Source of the DNA: Welwitschia mirabilis
Lineage: Eukaryota; Gnetophyta; Gnetopsida; Welwitschiales
Direction: 5' to 3'
Assembly (NCBI GenBank): GCA_051453625.1
Contig: JBOZIK010000001.1
Coordinates: 37,608,788-37,660,742 of the forward strand
DNA length: 51,955 nucleotides
Below are positions 1 through 12,310 of the stretch, piece by piece; position 1 is the first letter of the stretch, and every line of letters begins with the position of its first letter. The notes under the pieces were generated by a model. It saw only the letters and a program-made list of their open reading frames with translations. It made no database searches and had not been told where the DNA came from. The position numbers and the translations under genes are program-made.

Positions 1-504
1 GAAAAAGGGTATTTATAGTTTTATATTGAAGTTCGAGAAAGAACCGCTACTAGCCCAAATGGTTTGCATAACCCCATTACATAGATAATTCTTTCTGACT
101 AAAGAAAAATAGTTGTTATCCTGACTATCATGGGGATGATAGAGGGGACGTCACTCTACTTCAAAAGGTACTCCATTATCTTTAGGCCCCACTGTCAACC
201 CCGTAGCTAATATCCATATTAGCAGTGATTTCATCCTACCTATTGTGGAGATGACAAAGGGAATGATAGGCTTCCTTATCCCTAATCTTAAAGGTAAATT
301 GATCTTCAACATAATAAGTCCTTCTTTTAAAGTATGAATATTATAATATGTCTGAGAAGCCTTCAAATATGCTAAGAATTGCACGTTCCAGTGGTCATCC
401 TATCAATTCTCCCTAATCATCAGTATTGCATTCAGACCTATATAAATGTCCTACAAAATTACTAAAAATATGCCATCAAATTTCTACAAATTGGCATCAC
501 AATA
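1..504 (-). mobile_element. Partial LTR of Athila-type element B, cut by window edge
   Basis: Read on the minus strand from 504 downwards, this aligns with the start of the element 1 LTR at 15121. Both have a GCCAATTTGTAG box near the start and a GGACATTTATA box about 50 bp further on. Two copies of the palindromic motif lie at 231-270 and 123-157, at the same distances from the LTR start as in element 1 once a 38-bp duplication there is discounted. A TATA box lies at 10-17. The rest of the LTR is outside the window. Because the conserved 3' block lies at 1228-1385 in the same orientation, this is the 3' LTR of a minus-strand element. Its first base is TA rather than TG, and no clear polypurine tract is left next to it. 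Confidence 0.8.
10..17 (-). promoter_or_regulatory. TATA box of element B LTR
   Basis: TATAAATA on the minus strand, at the position where the sister LTRs have the same octamer (15645, 23371, 50634). It marks the U3 promoter of the LTR. It is probably inactive in so old a copy. Confidence 0.6.
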
Positions 505-1227
505 ATGAGGAATGACTCCAATGAATGATGAAGATGCAAGATGAATAAAATTTACATGTGTATGTGAAAGAGATGATGAATGCATTAAACATAAAGCAGA
601 AGATTGTAAATGAAATAGCAGAAGTGATGACAATAAATGTATTTAACCAAGTAGAATTATGATAAATCTAGATGATTATATGAAAAATAAGAAGTAATGG
701 AATGTAAGATAAGATGAGTAAGGCATTGTGACCAAGGATAACTGAATGGTAAAAGGTGTTGGGTACTAAAATATAATAAGTTAAATAAGAAATGGGACTA
801 ATCTAAAACATACCAAGAGTAAATATGAGAATGGTTTTAAGTAATTAATTACATGTACTAAGAAAAGATGAGGTACAAATGGATAAACTAGTACATGAAG
901 AAGATTAATTTTAACATCTCTAAATGCTAATCTAGAAAACTCCATTGGTAGAAGTCATAAATGTTGTTTAATGGCATGATCATGTAGTTCAATTCTAAAC
1001 ATCATAGACTATCATGCAATAAGAGAAATGATTATGATAATGCCTAGGGGTTATCTAGCAAAGTATCAATATAATATTAAGACTATAACTCAATCCAATT
1101 ATTGACTATAATAGTAAGTGATGTCTTACTAACTAACCATCTAATAATCAATATGTTCTAAATGTTTGCAAAGCCATAGCTTTAGAGTCAACAAAAACCA
1201 GGTTAATGGAGCATTTGAAAAACATAA
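505..1227 (-). other. 3' non-coding stretch of element B
   Basis: AT-rich sequence between the conserved 3' block and the LTR of element B. No frame resembles a known protein. Element 1 has a comparable, longer non-coding stretch between its block and its 3' LTR, so this is assigned to element B by position only. Confidence 0.4.
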
Positions 1228-1385
1228 TTCATCATGATGAGGGAAGTGAAACCATTACTAAGAGCATAAGGATTTATAAGCTAAAGCTAGGTCATAATTA
1301 ATTAATATCCTGGTGGAGTTCCTATAGCTACCATATTGTACCACTAAAGGCCCTTCTTAGGAATATCTGCCTTGGTGTGCTTGTA
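1228..1385 (-). repeat. Conserved 3' non-coding block, copy in element B
   Basis: Reading down from 1385, the minus strand matches blocks at 20955-21155, 21738-21945 and 35522-35740. Shared pieces in order are AGATATTCCT, a TAGCTRTRGGAACTCCAC core, and CCCTCATCATG near the end. This places the fragment between coding region and 3' LTR of an Athila-type element on the minus strand, in agreement with the LTR at 1-504. Confidence 0.7.
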
Positions 1386-1839
1386 ATAGAACATCATGTT
1401 TTTTCCCCTTTTTTTTTAAAGGATTGGCCAACTAAATTGAATTCTCTTTCTTCACTCCATGCCTCCCTCACCCTTACTTTTTTCCCTCAAACATTGGTTG
1501 ATCATTGAGATGGTAAATTATAAGACTCATAGGTAAATATAATATTTAAACTCAATAATCAATGCTAATACAGAATAGCATGAGACATTAGAGGTCATAA
1601 ACATGAAAATGCCTTAAGATTGGTTGAAATTTAATGATCTCACCATAAATGCTCCAAAGTAGAAAAATATTTTCATGAAGACTCAAATGTAATTTAGCAT
1701 AGGATCAAATAAATAGCGAGCCCAAAATAGAAATAACTTAACTAAGAGATCCTTCTAAGAAATCATTTAAAGAAAGGTGAAGAGAAAACTTACCTCTCAA
1801 TTAAGAGGATCTTCCTACTCAATTTCTTCTACCATTCCA

Positions 1840-2015
1840 AGAGCATGTTAGTAATTATTGATGTGATCTCAATGTTTATCTAATGAATCTAATTTTTTAT
1901 TAGTATTTAAATAAGAAACCTTAACAAAGCCATTTAAGATATACTTCTCTATATGATAAGGGCCTAGCCACTTAAAAGTTAACCTATTGTAAGGATGTGC
2001 CTAAACATTATGTAA
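1840..2015 (-). pseudogene. Possible integrase C-terminal fragment (Gypsy)
   Basis: One minus-strand frame reads FKWLGPYHIEKYILNG followed by KVSYL. This resembles the end of Gypsy integrase, where a basic segment leads into K-W-x-GP-[YF]-x-I/V and a small glycine turn. Stops interrupt it on both sides. It lies between the protease remains at 3077-3450 and the 3' block at 1385, where an integrase end would be expected, but it could belong to either element B or element T. Reverse transcriptase and RNase H are not seen between 2100 and 3070, so a deletion is implied. Confidence 0.35.
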
Positions 2016-3076
2016 TGAGGCCAAATCAACTAGACCTAAAGGGTGAGAAAAGATTGAATACAAAGTTTAAAATAATTGAAGGAAGAATCCAAAATAATGT
2101 AATTTTTATTCCTTTCTCTTTTTTCCCTTTTTATTTAAAATGTTGGAGTATTTAAGTTGAAACATAGATGAATCATAGAAAGATAATCATTATTGATGTC
2201 ATAGATGATGAGAGGTTTAGAATAAAAAGTAAGAGTATAAGATGGAAAAGAATGAACATGAAAAGAAAAAGTGGTTTCATGATAAATAAATAGGAATAAC
2301 TCCATGGAAGTAAAGTACATAGGTAAACAAGATGTATGCTATGATGTAGTAATGAGAAGGTAACAAATGGAAGGACCTACATCAGGCATATGTAGTGGAT
2401 CTCTATCTTAAATATTGTTGATTGACTAAATTACTTGTTATATCCACTTTTCCATAACCTATAAAACACAAAAAATAACTCAAGTGTAAAATCTATGTTA
2501 ACTATGTTTAAAAAACTATGTTATCCTACATAAAAATTAATGTATATGTATATGGAATATATCATCTAAAAAGTAAATGCAATGAAAAAGCATTTGAATT
2601 AATTAGCAAATATGTAGGAAATGATCAAATTATAACATGTAACAAAATGATATGTATCTTAGTCTTTTTTTAAAGGGGGTGAAGGGGAATGCTTTTGAAA
2701 ATTTTCAACACATTTCACTTTAAAAATAGTCATCAATGATGTATTAGGACGAGGGTTTTGCTCAATCATTAAGACTTTTCTCAACTACATAAATGTGTTT
2801 AGCATGAGGTTATTTAACCATCAAGGGCTTTATCCTTTGTGCTTTGGCTAGATAAGCAAGTTAACATTTATTTGCTTTTTTTGGATATATATACACATGT
2901 CTCTTTTTTCATGCTTTTTTATTTTTTCCTTTTTTTTTTTAAATCTAGTTAAAAAGTCATTTTGAAGAAATGGATCCAACTTGCACTTAGAATTTGAATG
3001 TCAGGAATCAATAAAATATTATCTTATGAGGATCCATTAGATCATGTTCAAAGTATAAGAAAGGAATAGTTATCTT
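2016..3076. other. Unassigned AT-rich stretch
   Basis: No coding similarity was seen on either strand. A minus-strand frame at 2135-2320 is open but matches nothing recognised. The junction between elements B and T must lie somewhere here or just to its left. Confidence 0.4.
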
Positions 3077-3450
3077 TTAAGGTATAGGAGGTGATGGTGG
3101 AGAAGATAACATAAATATTACCTTCACATTTTTCATGGTGTAATTTTCTTCTAATGGCACTAAAGTTTTAGACCCAATGAACTTTAGCTTTTGATGGGAT
3201 AAAGATACAATTGCCTTCATGTCTATTATCATGGGACATCCTAATAATGAATTAAATAGTACCACATTATCAATTAGATGGAGCTTGATATCTTTAACCT
3301 ATTAAGCCATTTCAAAAAGTAAACTAATTGATCCTCTCAATTTGTCCTTCATTGAAGACTCTAATTGTTGCACTCTTTTTTAAGTTTAGAGGTGATCAAA
3401 TTTGAGATCCTCAAGGCATGATGAGTGTATTATTTTTAATTTGTCTCTGT
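3077..3450 (-). pseudogene. Retropepsin end / RT linker of Tat-like Gypsy element T
   Basis: The minus-strand frame contains VVLFNSLLGCPMIIDMKAI followed by a histidine-glutamine-lysine-leucine-lysine-phenylalanine run. In Tat and related Gypsy polyproteins the end of the aspartic protease reads (Y/F)NxLLGRPWIHxxKAI, followed by a YHQKLKF-like segment, so the register is clear. The Arg-Pro-Trp of the family has become Cys-Pro-Met. Upstream, at about 3340-3370, IRVFNEGQIE fits the family's (V)RAFDG region. The catalytic Asp-Thr/Ser-Gly was not located with confidence. The frame is interrupted by several stops. The reverse transcriptase expected next at lower coordinates is absent. Confidence 0.6.
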
Positions 3451-4029
3451 AATTAATCAAGGCTCTATTTATAGGCTTAATGTTTACTAATATGTAAGGT
3501 TATTTAGTTATGATTGTCCTCTTAGGAGTTATATAGATCTCATGATTTGAGAACTATATTATTTCTTTATGTTCTTTACTCCTTTGAACGTGCAACTATT
3601 TTGAGGTGACTTCCTCTTTAGGTGGTTGATTTTAATTTCGAGATGATTTTAGGCTTAATTGTTTCTTGCATATCCTCTTCAATGTGAGTTTATGAGGTTT
3701 AAAGTTCTAAATTAATAAGGTTAAATAATGATATGCCTCCTTTAATTTAAATATGATTGAGTGCATTGGTGTACATGATCAAGGAATAAGATGGATATGA
3801 GAGTACTTCCTCTAAATCATTTCCTCTAATATCTATTTGTTTTCTTGAATAATCCACTCTAGTAATTTCTTAGGTTGATCCTAGATTATAACAATTACAA
3901 AGGGATCACTATCATTTTGAAATGCCATATTTTATGGTGATTATAACATAGAAGATTGTAAAGAAAGGGGTTTTTATAGATCTTTAACTATTCATTTACA
4001 GTAGCTAAGATAGTGTCAAACTTTATGTT

Positions 4030-4116
4030 CTTTTTATTTTCAATGATGTCTTGAATAATATGCCTTAGGTTGAAATATTTTTTAATATGATGTCTTCAAA
4101 TTTGATGATACTCACA
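4030..4116 (-). pseudogene. Gag zinc-knuckle remnant of element T
   Basis: The minus strand reads Cys-Glu-Tyr-His, then a double histidine eight residues on, a position with Tyr where Cys is usual, then LRHIIQDIIENKK. Tat-type Gag-Pol proteins have a C-x-Y/F-H-x(6-8)-H-x(4)-C knuckle followed by L(R/K)xxI(Q/E)xLI. The final cysteine is lost and one in-frame stop is present. It lies between the gag body and the protease, as in the family. Confidence 0.55.
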
Positions 4117-4559
4117 TTACTTCAATTTATTATACCATTTATTTTTTGTATGTTAAAATCCCTTTATCTAACTGAAGATAATTGGATTGTCCCCTTTCTA
4201 AGTAACATTGAGAGGATTTATCCCATTATGATGTTTAGCTTTGTGAAGCTCCTTTTGGGTTGAGGGATTAAGATTTAACTTTGAGATACGTACTCCTAGT
4301 ATTAAGGTTATGATGGTGGTGGAGGTCATGCTAATCATGGTGATGGGTAACATGGCTAATGATAAGCTAGTTAAAGAGTGAAAGCTTATTAAGGAAAAGA
4401 ATCTTAAGGCATCATTGGCACCATCACTGGATCATCCATCAGTTTGGATAATTAAATTAGTTAAGTTAGTTGGGTAATGATCACAATGTGTTTTAGGTTG
4501 CTGCCTCTATTGTTGTCATTTTTAGATAGTTCTCGTTGGGTGCATCGCCATATTTTTTG

Positions 4560-5377
4560 GCTCCTTTCTCTTCTCCTATAACCTCAATTCTCTTGGCTAA
4601 GGTGATAGCTCGTTCACAATTTTTAAAACATTATATCCTCAAATAGGTATGAAATTTCTAACTCTACAATGAAAGTCTCCAACTATAATGCATTGACTCT
4701 CCATCGATGTGTATACTCTTGCATGGTCTCATTAGACCATTGTATCATGGTAGTGAGAGTGTCTAAGATCATCTTCTTTGAAATGTTAATTGAATAAATT
4801 TGGATGAACATTTTTAGAAGTTGTTTTAAACTTGTATAGAGTGAGTAGGTATGTGGTAATACCACCTGAGGGCTTAAATAGATGACATCTAGTGTTGTAG
4901 TTAATGTTGTATATATGGCATGCGTGTTTGAAATTTTTGATGTGCATGATAGCATCTTTTATGCTAGTTAACATTTCAAAGTTAGGTATTTTATTAAGTG
5001 CAAGAATATTATGAGGAACAGAGGGATGAATGGAGTGGGTATTGTTGAAATCATATTCTAGACAATTTTTCTTATTCTAGAGACCTCATTTTAAATCACT
5101 AATGGTTTACTAAATAGTAATTAAATTTAATGGGTTGGAATCTCTATTATTATCTTATTAGTTTTTGAGTGGTTCTTCTTCATGTATGAAGTATTTGAAT
5201 AGGTTGTCATCATTAACTTGTTTATTTACACCTTGCGCTTGTCATTTCAATAAGGCTTTTGGATTTTCCTCATTATCCCATTCATTAATAAACTTTTTAT
5301 TTTTTCCCCTTTTAAGAAGGATCTCATTCTGAGTTTGACTCTTTTCTTGACTAGTCGATCCTAATCTCTTGGATGAC
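4560..5377 (-). pseudogene. Gag of Tat-like Gypsy element T
   Basis: This is a capsid-type Gag remnant on the minus strand. At about 4683-4800 it reads DTLTTMIQWSNETMQEYTHR followed by WRV. This matches the retrotransposon Gag signature in which L-x-x-(I/L)-x-Q-x-x-x-E-(S/T)-(V/L)-x-E-(Y/F)-x-x-R-W is conserved. Upstream, at about 4960-5070, are a proline-rich start and an IPNFEM segment, the usual entrance to Tat Gag cores (K-x-P-x-F/L-x-x-Y-x-G). Its 5' side is cut at 5377 by the insertion of element A, and the leader resumes at 12050. Many stops sit where Gln, Trp or Arg codons are expected. Confidence 0.65.
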
Positions 5378-6839
5378 TGATTAAAGTATAATAGTGATCC
5401 AAATTTAGACTAAGTAAAACACTTAGTATTGTTCTTCCACAGGGATGTAGAAGGTAAATTAATCAAAAGGTATACAATTATTCTAACTTGTAATACAAAC
5501 TTAAATGAAATTAAATTAGAAGTTTGATAAAGAAATGATTTGTAGTTGATGACATAAGGGAGTGGAATGCTATAAAGTTCTAATCAATTCATTCTTCACT
5601 CAACCTTTACTCTAATGATGACTATATCTTAAAACATGCACTAAATCTTCAAGTCATTAATGCTTGATGTGGAGGCATAATCTCGTCCACCCCATGAGTG
5701 TTGGTGATCATTCAGTCCTCCTGTTACTTCATAACCTTTTATAAGCATGGAAAGTATAAATCAAAGTATACAATATTTATCTAACAAAAGGAACTATAAA
5801 TTACAAAATTAACTTTAAATAACTCACACATTTCAAAAGAACTTGACAATTAGATAATCTTCATCTAAAGATTGCTAATACCATTTTACTGTGTATTAAT
5901 AATAAAAGCATCCTACTTTAAAAACTAGTTCTACCTGAAAATTACTAATACCAATTGAAATTGTGCATTAACAATAAAAGGGTATAATTAAATTTTTTAT
6001 TAAAACTAAAAGAAATCATACATTACATTAAATGGAGGAGGAGGAGGAGAAGAACTCCTCAATATGGCATGGATCATTTTACCCCTAAGAAAGAGTATTA
6101 GACCACCATGACATCCTTGCCTCCAAGTCTTTCCCAAGTTAAGCCAATCAAAATATGTTTAAAATGGGTGACAAGGCCATTTTATTAATGAGACAAGGCT
6201 TGAAAGAATGTTGTCATGATTATAGTAGATATGATCTTTATGTGTTAGATGGATAATTACATAAGAGGGGGATTATAATGGGAAATTACTTAAGAAGGAA
6301 GTCGCAAACATTTGGCATATAGCCATAAAGAAAGATGCTTCATCTTCATGTGCGAACATGATGATGATACATCCTTTAACTACTGATGATGTTGCCAACA
6401 GATGCCATGTCATGTGTTTTCATCTTAATCATCCTCATTGTGCCACATATCACTGTGATGTATTAATTTGTATATCTACCACATGTTACTAGAGGTTAAG
6501 GTTAACTTTGATTTATGTCTAATTGGTCCATAAGTGTAAAATATTCAATTTCTCAAAGTATTACAAGAATGTGAGATTTTTCATGTCTTTCCTAGAATGC
6601 CAATTGCACTAGTAGTCTTGGTCAGTGGCATCAGTGTTGTTTATTGGATTTATTCCATCTTTTTAGATGTTTTTCAAAAGATAGCAACATACTTGTGAAT
6701 GTTAGTGGAAAATCATAATCTCATGAAAACATGATAAAAAGGATAAAAGCATCATTTTATGATAAATTAATAAATTTCTTTTCCTTTGTTAAATTGATCA
6801 ATTACACTTGCTTAGAATGTCAATTTTGGAATGCAAACA
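5378..6839 (-). repeat. 3' LTR of element A
   Basis: Direct repeat partner of 10590-12049. Shared segments run the full length, for example CACTTAGTATTGTTCTTCCA-like sequence at the left and AATGTCAATTTTGGAATGCA at the right. Lengths are 1462 and 1460 bp. The copies differ mainly by transitions and small indels. Confidence 0.9.
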
Positions 6840-6847
6840 CTCCTTCT
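6840..6847 (-). other. Polypurine tract of element A
   Basis: AGAAGGAG on the minus strand, directly before the TGTTTGC start of the 3' LTR. This is the expected position of the plus-strand primer and it fixes the element's orientation. Confidence 0.65.
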
Positions 6848-8555
6848 AACTAGTCTTTTACTAGTTCCTTAGCAAAAGGTGATGAAGAAAGGGTGACATG
6901 AAGAAATTGACTAGGTGAAAATCACAAGTAAAAAAATGATATGATATTGTTAAAAATTTCTGAATATTTTTTTATGAATAAGGCATCAAAAAATCAAAAA
7001 AAAAATCATGTAAAAGCAGATGTCATATCCCAAACCAAAATTCAACTTTATCCTCGAGGTTATAAAGATGGAAGGCTTTAGAGAATAAGTTAATTACATG
7101 GCTAGCAAATGATGATGATGAATGTATTTAGGGAAAACAATGTAATACAATGCTTAAAATAAAATGCAATTTTTAGAGAACATAAAACATGAAATCTAAT
7201 GAAAATTCCATTATCTTCGAATTTAAAAGGTGGAATACCTAAGTTAATGACCACATTTCTTGAAAATTTCATGCATTTTATTTTAATTTTCGATGTGTCA
7301 TAATATCATAAAAAACAAAATATCCTCTAAGTAAAACTACAAGTAATCAAATTTTAGTTAAGAAAAATCTCCAAGTATATAACTTAAGCAAAAGTAAACA
7401 CAAAGTTCATCTCCTAATTCCAACTTTTTCATTCTATTTTTACCTTTTTCTGCAATTACACCTTGTTTTTTATTTCAAGCATTTTGATCAAATTGAGAGT
7501 TTAGTATTATAACTTATCCTTCCAACAGAGTTAAACATGTTAGTTTATGAAGGAATCAGTGTTGCATTGTAAAAGAGCATTTATAGCCCCGATAAAGTTG
7601 AATATGTCATAAATAAATCATTATATCTGCATTGCTAATGATTTTTTATAGCCTTAAGTAGTTAACTAAACCTAATTTTTAACTAATCATAAATTAATGT
7701 GCTTTTGAAGAGGAGATACTCATTTTTCTTTTAATAATCCTACTCGTATTCAATATGCATAAAGGGGACATTAACTCATTAACCTAATCAAGATAATTCT
7801 TGTTCCCATGAAAATGCTTAAAAATAATTCACATAACATGAAAGTAGATTTTACTTTAATTTAATCATATTTTTGAATCAGAATACCTTTAAACGAAACT
7901 AAACCTTAACAAGTTAACTTGAAAATAAGCAAAACTTCTTCCCCAAAAACTACATGTAAACTTAAATTCTACCTAGTTTGAAATAATAATGTGATTACTT
8001 ATTAATGGTTTACTGACTTTAGAGCTATCAACTAAGATCATGTAATATAATGAATTCATGAATAGGTGGAAGAAAAGGGTGGTTTATGGACTTTATTAAG
8101 TGGGATGGAAATGGAAGAAATGGAAAGTGAGATTTAAGATGATGATGATTTATTCAATGGTGTAGATGGTATTTGGAGTTTCCTACCTAAAAATGTTTAA
8201 TATGGTAATTATACAAGTGGAAGTGCTAGTGTGATTTAAGGCATGAAAGGGTGTCAAGCACAAAATTTTCAAGAATTTTTAATATTTTTCAAATCAAAAT
8301 TTATTCTAAATGGAAAATTTAGACTAAAAAGAAAAATATAATCTAAATTCATGCAATGAAACTAAAAAATTTTCAAGGCTTTTTCCAAGGTATTACATGT
8401 TTAAAGGCTCAAAATGATAAATGTGATGTTTGAATAATGTATCAAAATAATACAATGCATTCAAAGATGAGATCAAATCCCTATAAATATTTATGCATAA
8501 ATACATAAAATTAAAAAGAATATTAAAATTAGTAGTAAAATTGATTCAAATGAGA
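6848..8555 (-). other. Element A 3' interior without coding signal
   Basis: About 1.7 kb between the gag remains and the polypurine tract, where an autonomous element would carry part of pol. No frame resembles protease, reverse transcriptase, RNase H or integrase. Confidence 0.5.
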
Positions 8556-9650
8556 AATCTTTCAATCCTTCTCTATTCCTGTTTACTCAATAACTCATGC
8601 AAGAAATCATTTTTGGATGTAGATAAAGGCAAATTAGAAATCATTGGAGAAGGCAAAAGTTGAAGATGGTTTTTCTTTTTCTTCTTTATTAAGATTCAAG
8701 TCTTTCTTAAAAGATAAAGATGAAGATTTGATAATTGGTTCAAGATGTTATTAAGAAAAGGATTGACTAAAGGTTGTATCTTGTAAATGCTCTTAGTTAA
8801 TGTTCTCTTCCTTATTAAGGTTCTTGAGGGATTCTTCCTTAAATGGTTGTGTAAATGACATTATCTAAGGTTTAAAGATAGGTTTATTTTTAATGTCTCT
8901 TTCATCCTCTATCGTATAGTACTCTAGTTTTTCTTCTCCCTCATATATTTGCTTAATTTTAACTAATTAATCATCATCATCTAAAGTGTTTAATCCTACT
9001 TCAAATATAATCTATTTACATGTAACTGTTTATTCTCTAATGCATGTTTAAAGTAAAGTTCCCCTTGGATGTCATCATTGATTTCATTATGTGTTTCTTT
9101 CTCATTCCTAATGGATAAGGTTTAAATGTTACCACTTCTAGTTTCATTAATCCCGTTAAGATCTTCTATGCTCATGGGTTCATAAAATGTAGAAATGTTT
9201 TCTTATTCTAGTATATTAAATATTTGAGCAGTAACTTAAGCTAACTATTGGATGTGTTACTTAAGCCCTTGGTTTGTTTGGTTTATGCTTTGTTTAAGTC
9301 ATTGATTTATTTGCATTTGGGCTTTTATAAATTTTATAAGAATGTCTTCCAAAGAATTTTAAGAGGTTTTTTGAGTATTGGAAGAAGGTTTAAAACTACT
9401 TTCTAAAAATTTTAAAATGTATCCTTAAAGGGAGATGAGGTGATTTGTTGATTTTATGAAGTTGATGGGTGGTGATTAAATGATGAAGAATACAAGAATT
9501 ATAATAAATAGTGTGGGTTAAAGAATGATAAGTGTAAATATGATGGTAAAGGATAAGGATCATGAGGGATGAAGAAAGGTAAGGAATCAAACTCCTATGA
9601 GTTGGCATAAATACTTTGGAATTCAAAGTTATAAGAAGGTTGATCAACAT
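8556..9650 (-). pseudogene. Athila-like gag remnant of element A
   Basis: On the minus strand from about 9640 down, the sequence encodes a Ser/Pro/Tyr-rich stretch followed, near 9400-9250, by SLEDILIKFIKAQMQINQ and repeated Gln/Asn pairs. Athila-type Gag proteins have a SLED-x(4)-FI-x-x-Q-x-Q-(I/F)-N-Q coiled segment at this place, downstream of the zinc knuckle, so the family is recognisable. Further down come acidic and Lys-rich segments. Premature stops are frequent, and many replace Gln codons (CAA to TAA). No protease follows. The function in an intact relative would be particle assembly. Confidence 0.55.
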
Positions 9651-10566
9651 ATGTTTGGGTTGAGGATACTTGTTAAAGATCTATTTGGGCTAATAACAGT
9701 ATTCTATGACTCATTTAGATTGGTTTTGATTCTGGAAATCATAGAAGTAGGCAGATTATAGATCGGATAGTTTCTAAAACAAGTAAGGAGTCCAACTAAT
9801 GGTTTAAATTTAAGAAAATAGTTAACAGTTTATGTTGAGAGTTCACATTTTCTACATTTTTCATAGTTTGTAAGAAATCCTATAAGTTTTAGAGAGATCA
9901 TACAAAGGTTAAGTTTGAGTTACAAATTAATCTAAGGAGAAACACTAGCTGCATCGGTCAGAGAAGTACCGACATCAATCTGATTGAGTGAAAATAATTA
10001 AGAAAAAGATAGAGGATTTATGCAAGCTACACAAAAGGTTTTAGATTATAGGGTTGGGAAAAAATTTAAACAAAAACCTGAAATGATTGTGTTCTTATAG
10101 AAATTTAACCTAAGAAATTAACCTAAACATTTTTAATTTTTCTTAAAAATTTAATAGAAATGAGAACTAACAGAATTGAAAAATGTATAGAGAATTTATA
10201 GAAATTAAAAAAACACACAAAACACATAAATTATTAGAGTTTGATTTTAGTTTTAGATCATAATTTAAGATTTGGTTGCACTTGTAGGAAATTTGTTAAA
10301 CCTGCAACATAAAATATTAAATATATTAATGAATTTTTAGCTATTAGTAAAATAAACAAACTTAACAACTTGAACTAGTTTAGGTTTTAGTAGAAAAGGA
10401 CCAGTAAATATCACTGGAAGAAAATAAAACATACAAATGAGAGAGAAAAGAACTAGTTCAGGTATTACTAGATAGAGAACTAGTACCACCATAAGAAAAA
10501 TAAAATCTAACTAAAAGTTGTAAGAAAAACAATCATGTACTCTTGAAAAATTACCATGACAATACA

Positions 10567-10584
10567 TCTCTGGAAATGGCGCCA
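10567..10584 (-). other. Primer binding site, tRNA-Asp type, element A
   Basis: TGGCGCCATTTCCAGAGA on the minus strand, six bases past the LTR end. It matches 14 of 18 positions of TGGCGCCGTTGCCGGGGA, the complement of the 3' end of plant tRNA-Asp used by Athila-type elements. Three of the four differences are G to A. Confidence 0.75.
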
Positions 10585-10589
10585 AAATT

Positions 10590-12049
10590 TGATTAAAGTA
10601 CAAGAGTGATCTAGACTTAAACTAAGTGAAAGACTTAGTATTGTTCTTCCATAGGAATGTAAGACGTATATTAATTAAAAGGTATATAATTATTATAACT
10701 TGCAATAAGAACTCAAATAAAATAAAATTAGAAGTTTGAAAAAGAAGTGATCTTCAGTTGACAACATAAGAAAGTAAAATACTTTAAAGGTCTAATCGAT
10801 ACCTTCACTTCAATGATTCCTGTATCTTGGAACATGTACTAAATCATCAAGTCATTAAGGCTTGGGAAGAAGGCATAATCTCATCTACCACATGAGTGCT
10901 GGTGAGTTATTCAGTCTTCCTGATACTACACAATCCTTTATAAGCATGGAAAGTATGAACCAAAGTGCATAAGATTCATTAAATAACAGGAACTATAAAT
11001 CACAAAACTAACTTCAAATAACTCACATAATTCAAACAAACTAGACAATTAGGTAAGCTTCCCCCTAATGATCACCAATACCATTTTACTGTGCACTAAC
11101 AATTAAAAAATGAATCTTACCTTAAGAACTAGTTCTACTTAAACATTACTAATACTAATTAAAATTATTCATTAATAATAAAAGGGTAACCAATTCTTTA
11201 TTAAAACTTAAAAAAAATCATACATTATATCAAATGAAGTAGGAGAAGAAGAAGAACTCCTTAACTAGCCTCAAATCATTCTACCCCTAAGAAAGAATAT
11301 CAGAGCACCATGACATCCTAGCCTCTAAGTCTTTATCACATTAAGCTAACCACAAGATGTTTACAATGGGGCATCAAGGCCCTTTTATAAATTAGGAAAG
11401 TTTGAAAGGGTCCTATCATGATTACATTAGGTATTGTCTTTATGTGTTAAGTGGACAATTAATTAAGATGAGGGTTATAATGGACAGTTACTTAAGAAGA
11501 AAGTTACAAACATTTGACATGTAGCTATAAAAAAAGATACTTAATATTCATGTATGAACATGGTGGTGACATGTTATTTGATTATTGATGACGCTATTAA
11601 CAGATGCCATTTCATGTGTCTTTCTCTTAATCATACTTGTTGTTCCACATGTCGCAGCAATGTATTCATTTGTACTTCAGCTACATGCCACTAGAGTTTA
11701 AGGTTAACTTTGATTTATGTTCGATTGATTTCATAAGTGTAAAATGTTTAATTCCCTTAAGCATTACAGGAATGTGAGATTTTTCATGTCTTTCCTTAAA
11801 AGGCTAACAGCACCAGTAGTCTTAGCCATCAGTGCTAGCATTATTTACTGGATTTCTTCCATCTTTTGCATGTTCTTCAAAAGACAACAATATACCTGCA
11901 AATGTTAGTGGGAAACTCATAATCTCATCAAAACATGATAAAAAAGATAAAAGTTATCATTTTATGATAAATTAATAAATTAAGTATCTTTCCCTATGTT
12001 AAATTGATCAATTATACTTTCTTAGAATGTCAATTTTGGAATGCAAATA
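10590..12049 (-). repeat. 5' LTR of element A
   Basis: Partner of 5378-6839. It is the upstream LTR because the primer site adjoins its lower-coordinate end and the gag remains follow in the same orientation. Confidence 0.9.
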
Positions 12050-12310
12050 ATGCCATAATGTGGATTCGCTTATTAGGATGAATAGGGTATGGGTTTAAGT
12101 TGGTTCTCTAATCTGTAATAGCATGAAGCTCATTTGTGGAGAGCATAAAGAGGTCTTATTGGATGCAAAGTTTAAACATCTCCTCAGGAATGCAAGCCTT
12201 TTTACCTCTTATTAAAACTAGCATTGTGGCTCTTCTACGTTTAAGACAAGGCAATTAGGAATGTGAATGGGAAAAGTCAAATGAACGACAAAGAATCCCA
12301 TAAGAGGGGT
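12050..12310 (-). other. Leader of element T resuming after element A
   Basis: Non-coding leader between the primer-site-like repeats and the gag start. Removing element A and one target copy joins this to 5377 without loss, on the minus strand. Confidence 0.5.

Larger units (their letters stand above)
5378..12049 (-). mobile_element. Element A: non-autonomous Gypsy LTR element nested in T
   Basis: A minus-strand LTR element of 6672 bp, bounded by two direct repeats of about 1.46 kb. It has a tRNA-Asp-like primer site just inside the 5' LTR and a polypurine tract just outside the 3' LTR. Both LTRs begin TG/TA and end TTTAATCA on the minus strand. The flanks ATGAC (5373-5377) and ATGCC (12050-12054) agree at four of five bases and fit a 5-bp target duplication. 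The interior has Athila-like gag remains only. No protease, reverse transcriptase or integrase was seen in the 3.75 kb between the LTRs, so it is either an internally deleted copy or a LARD-like family dependent on other elements. It interrupts the Gag leader of element T. Confidence 0.85.
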
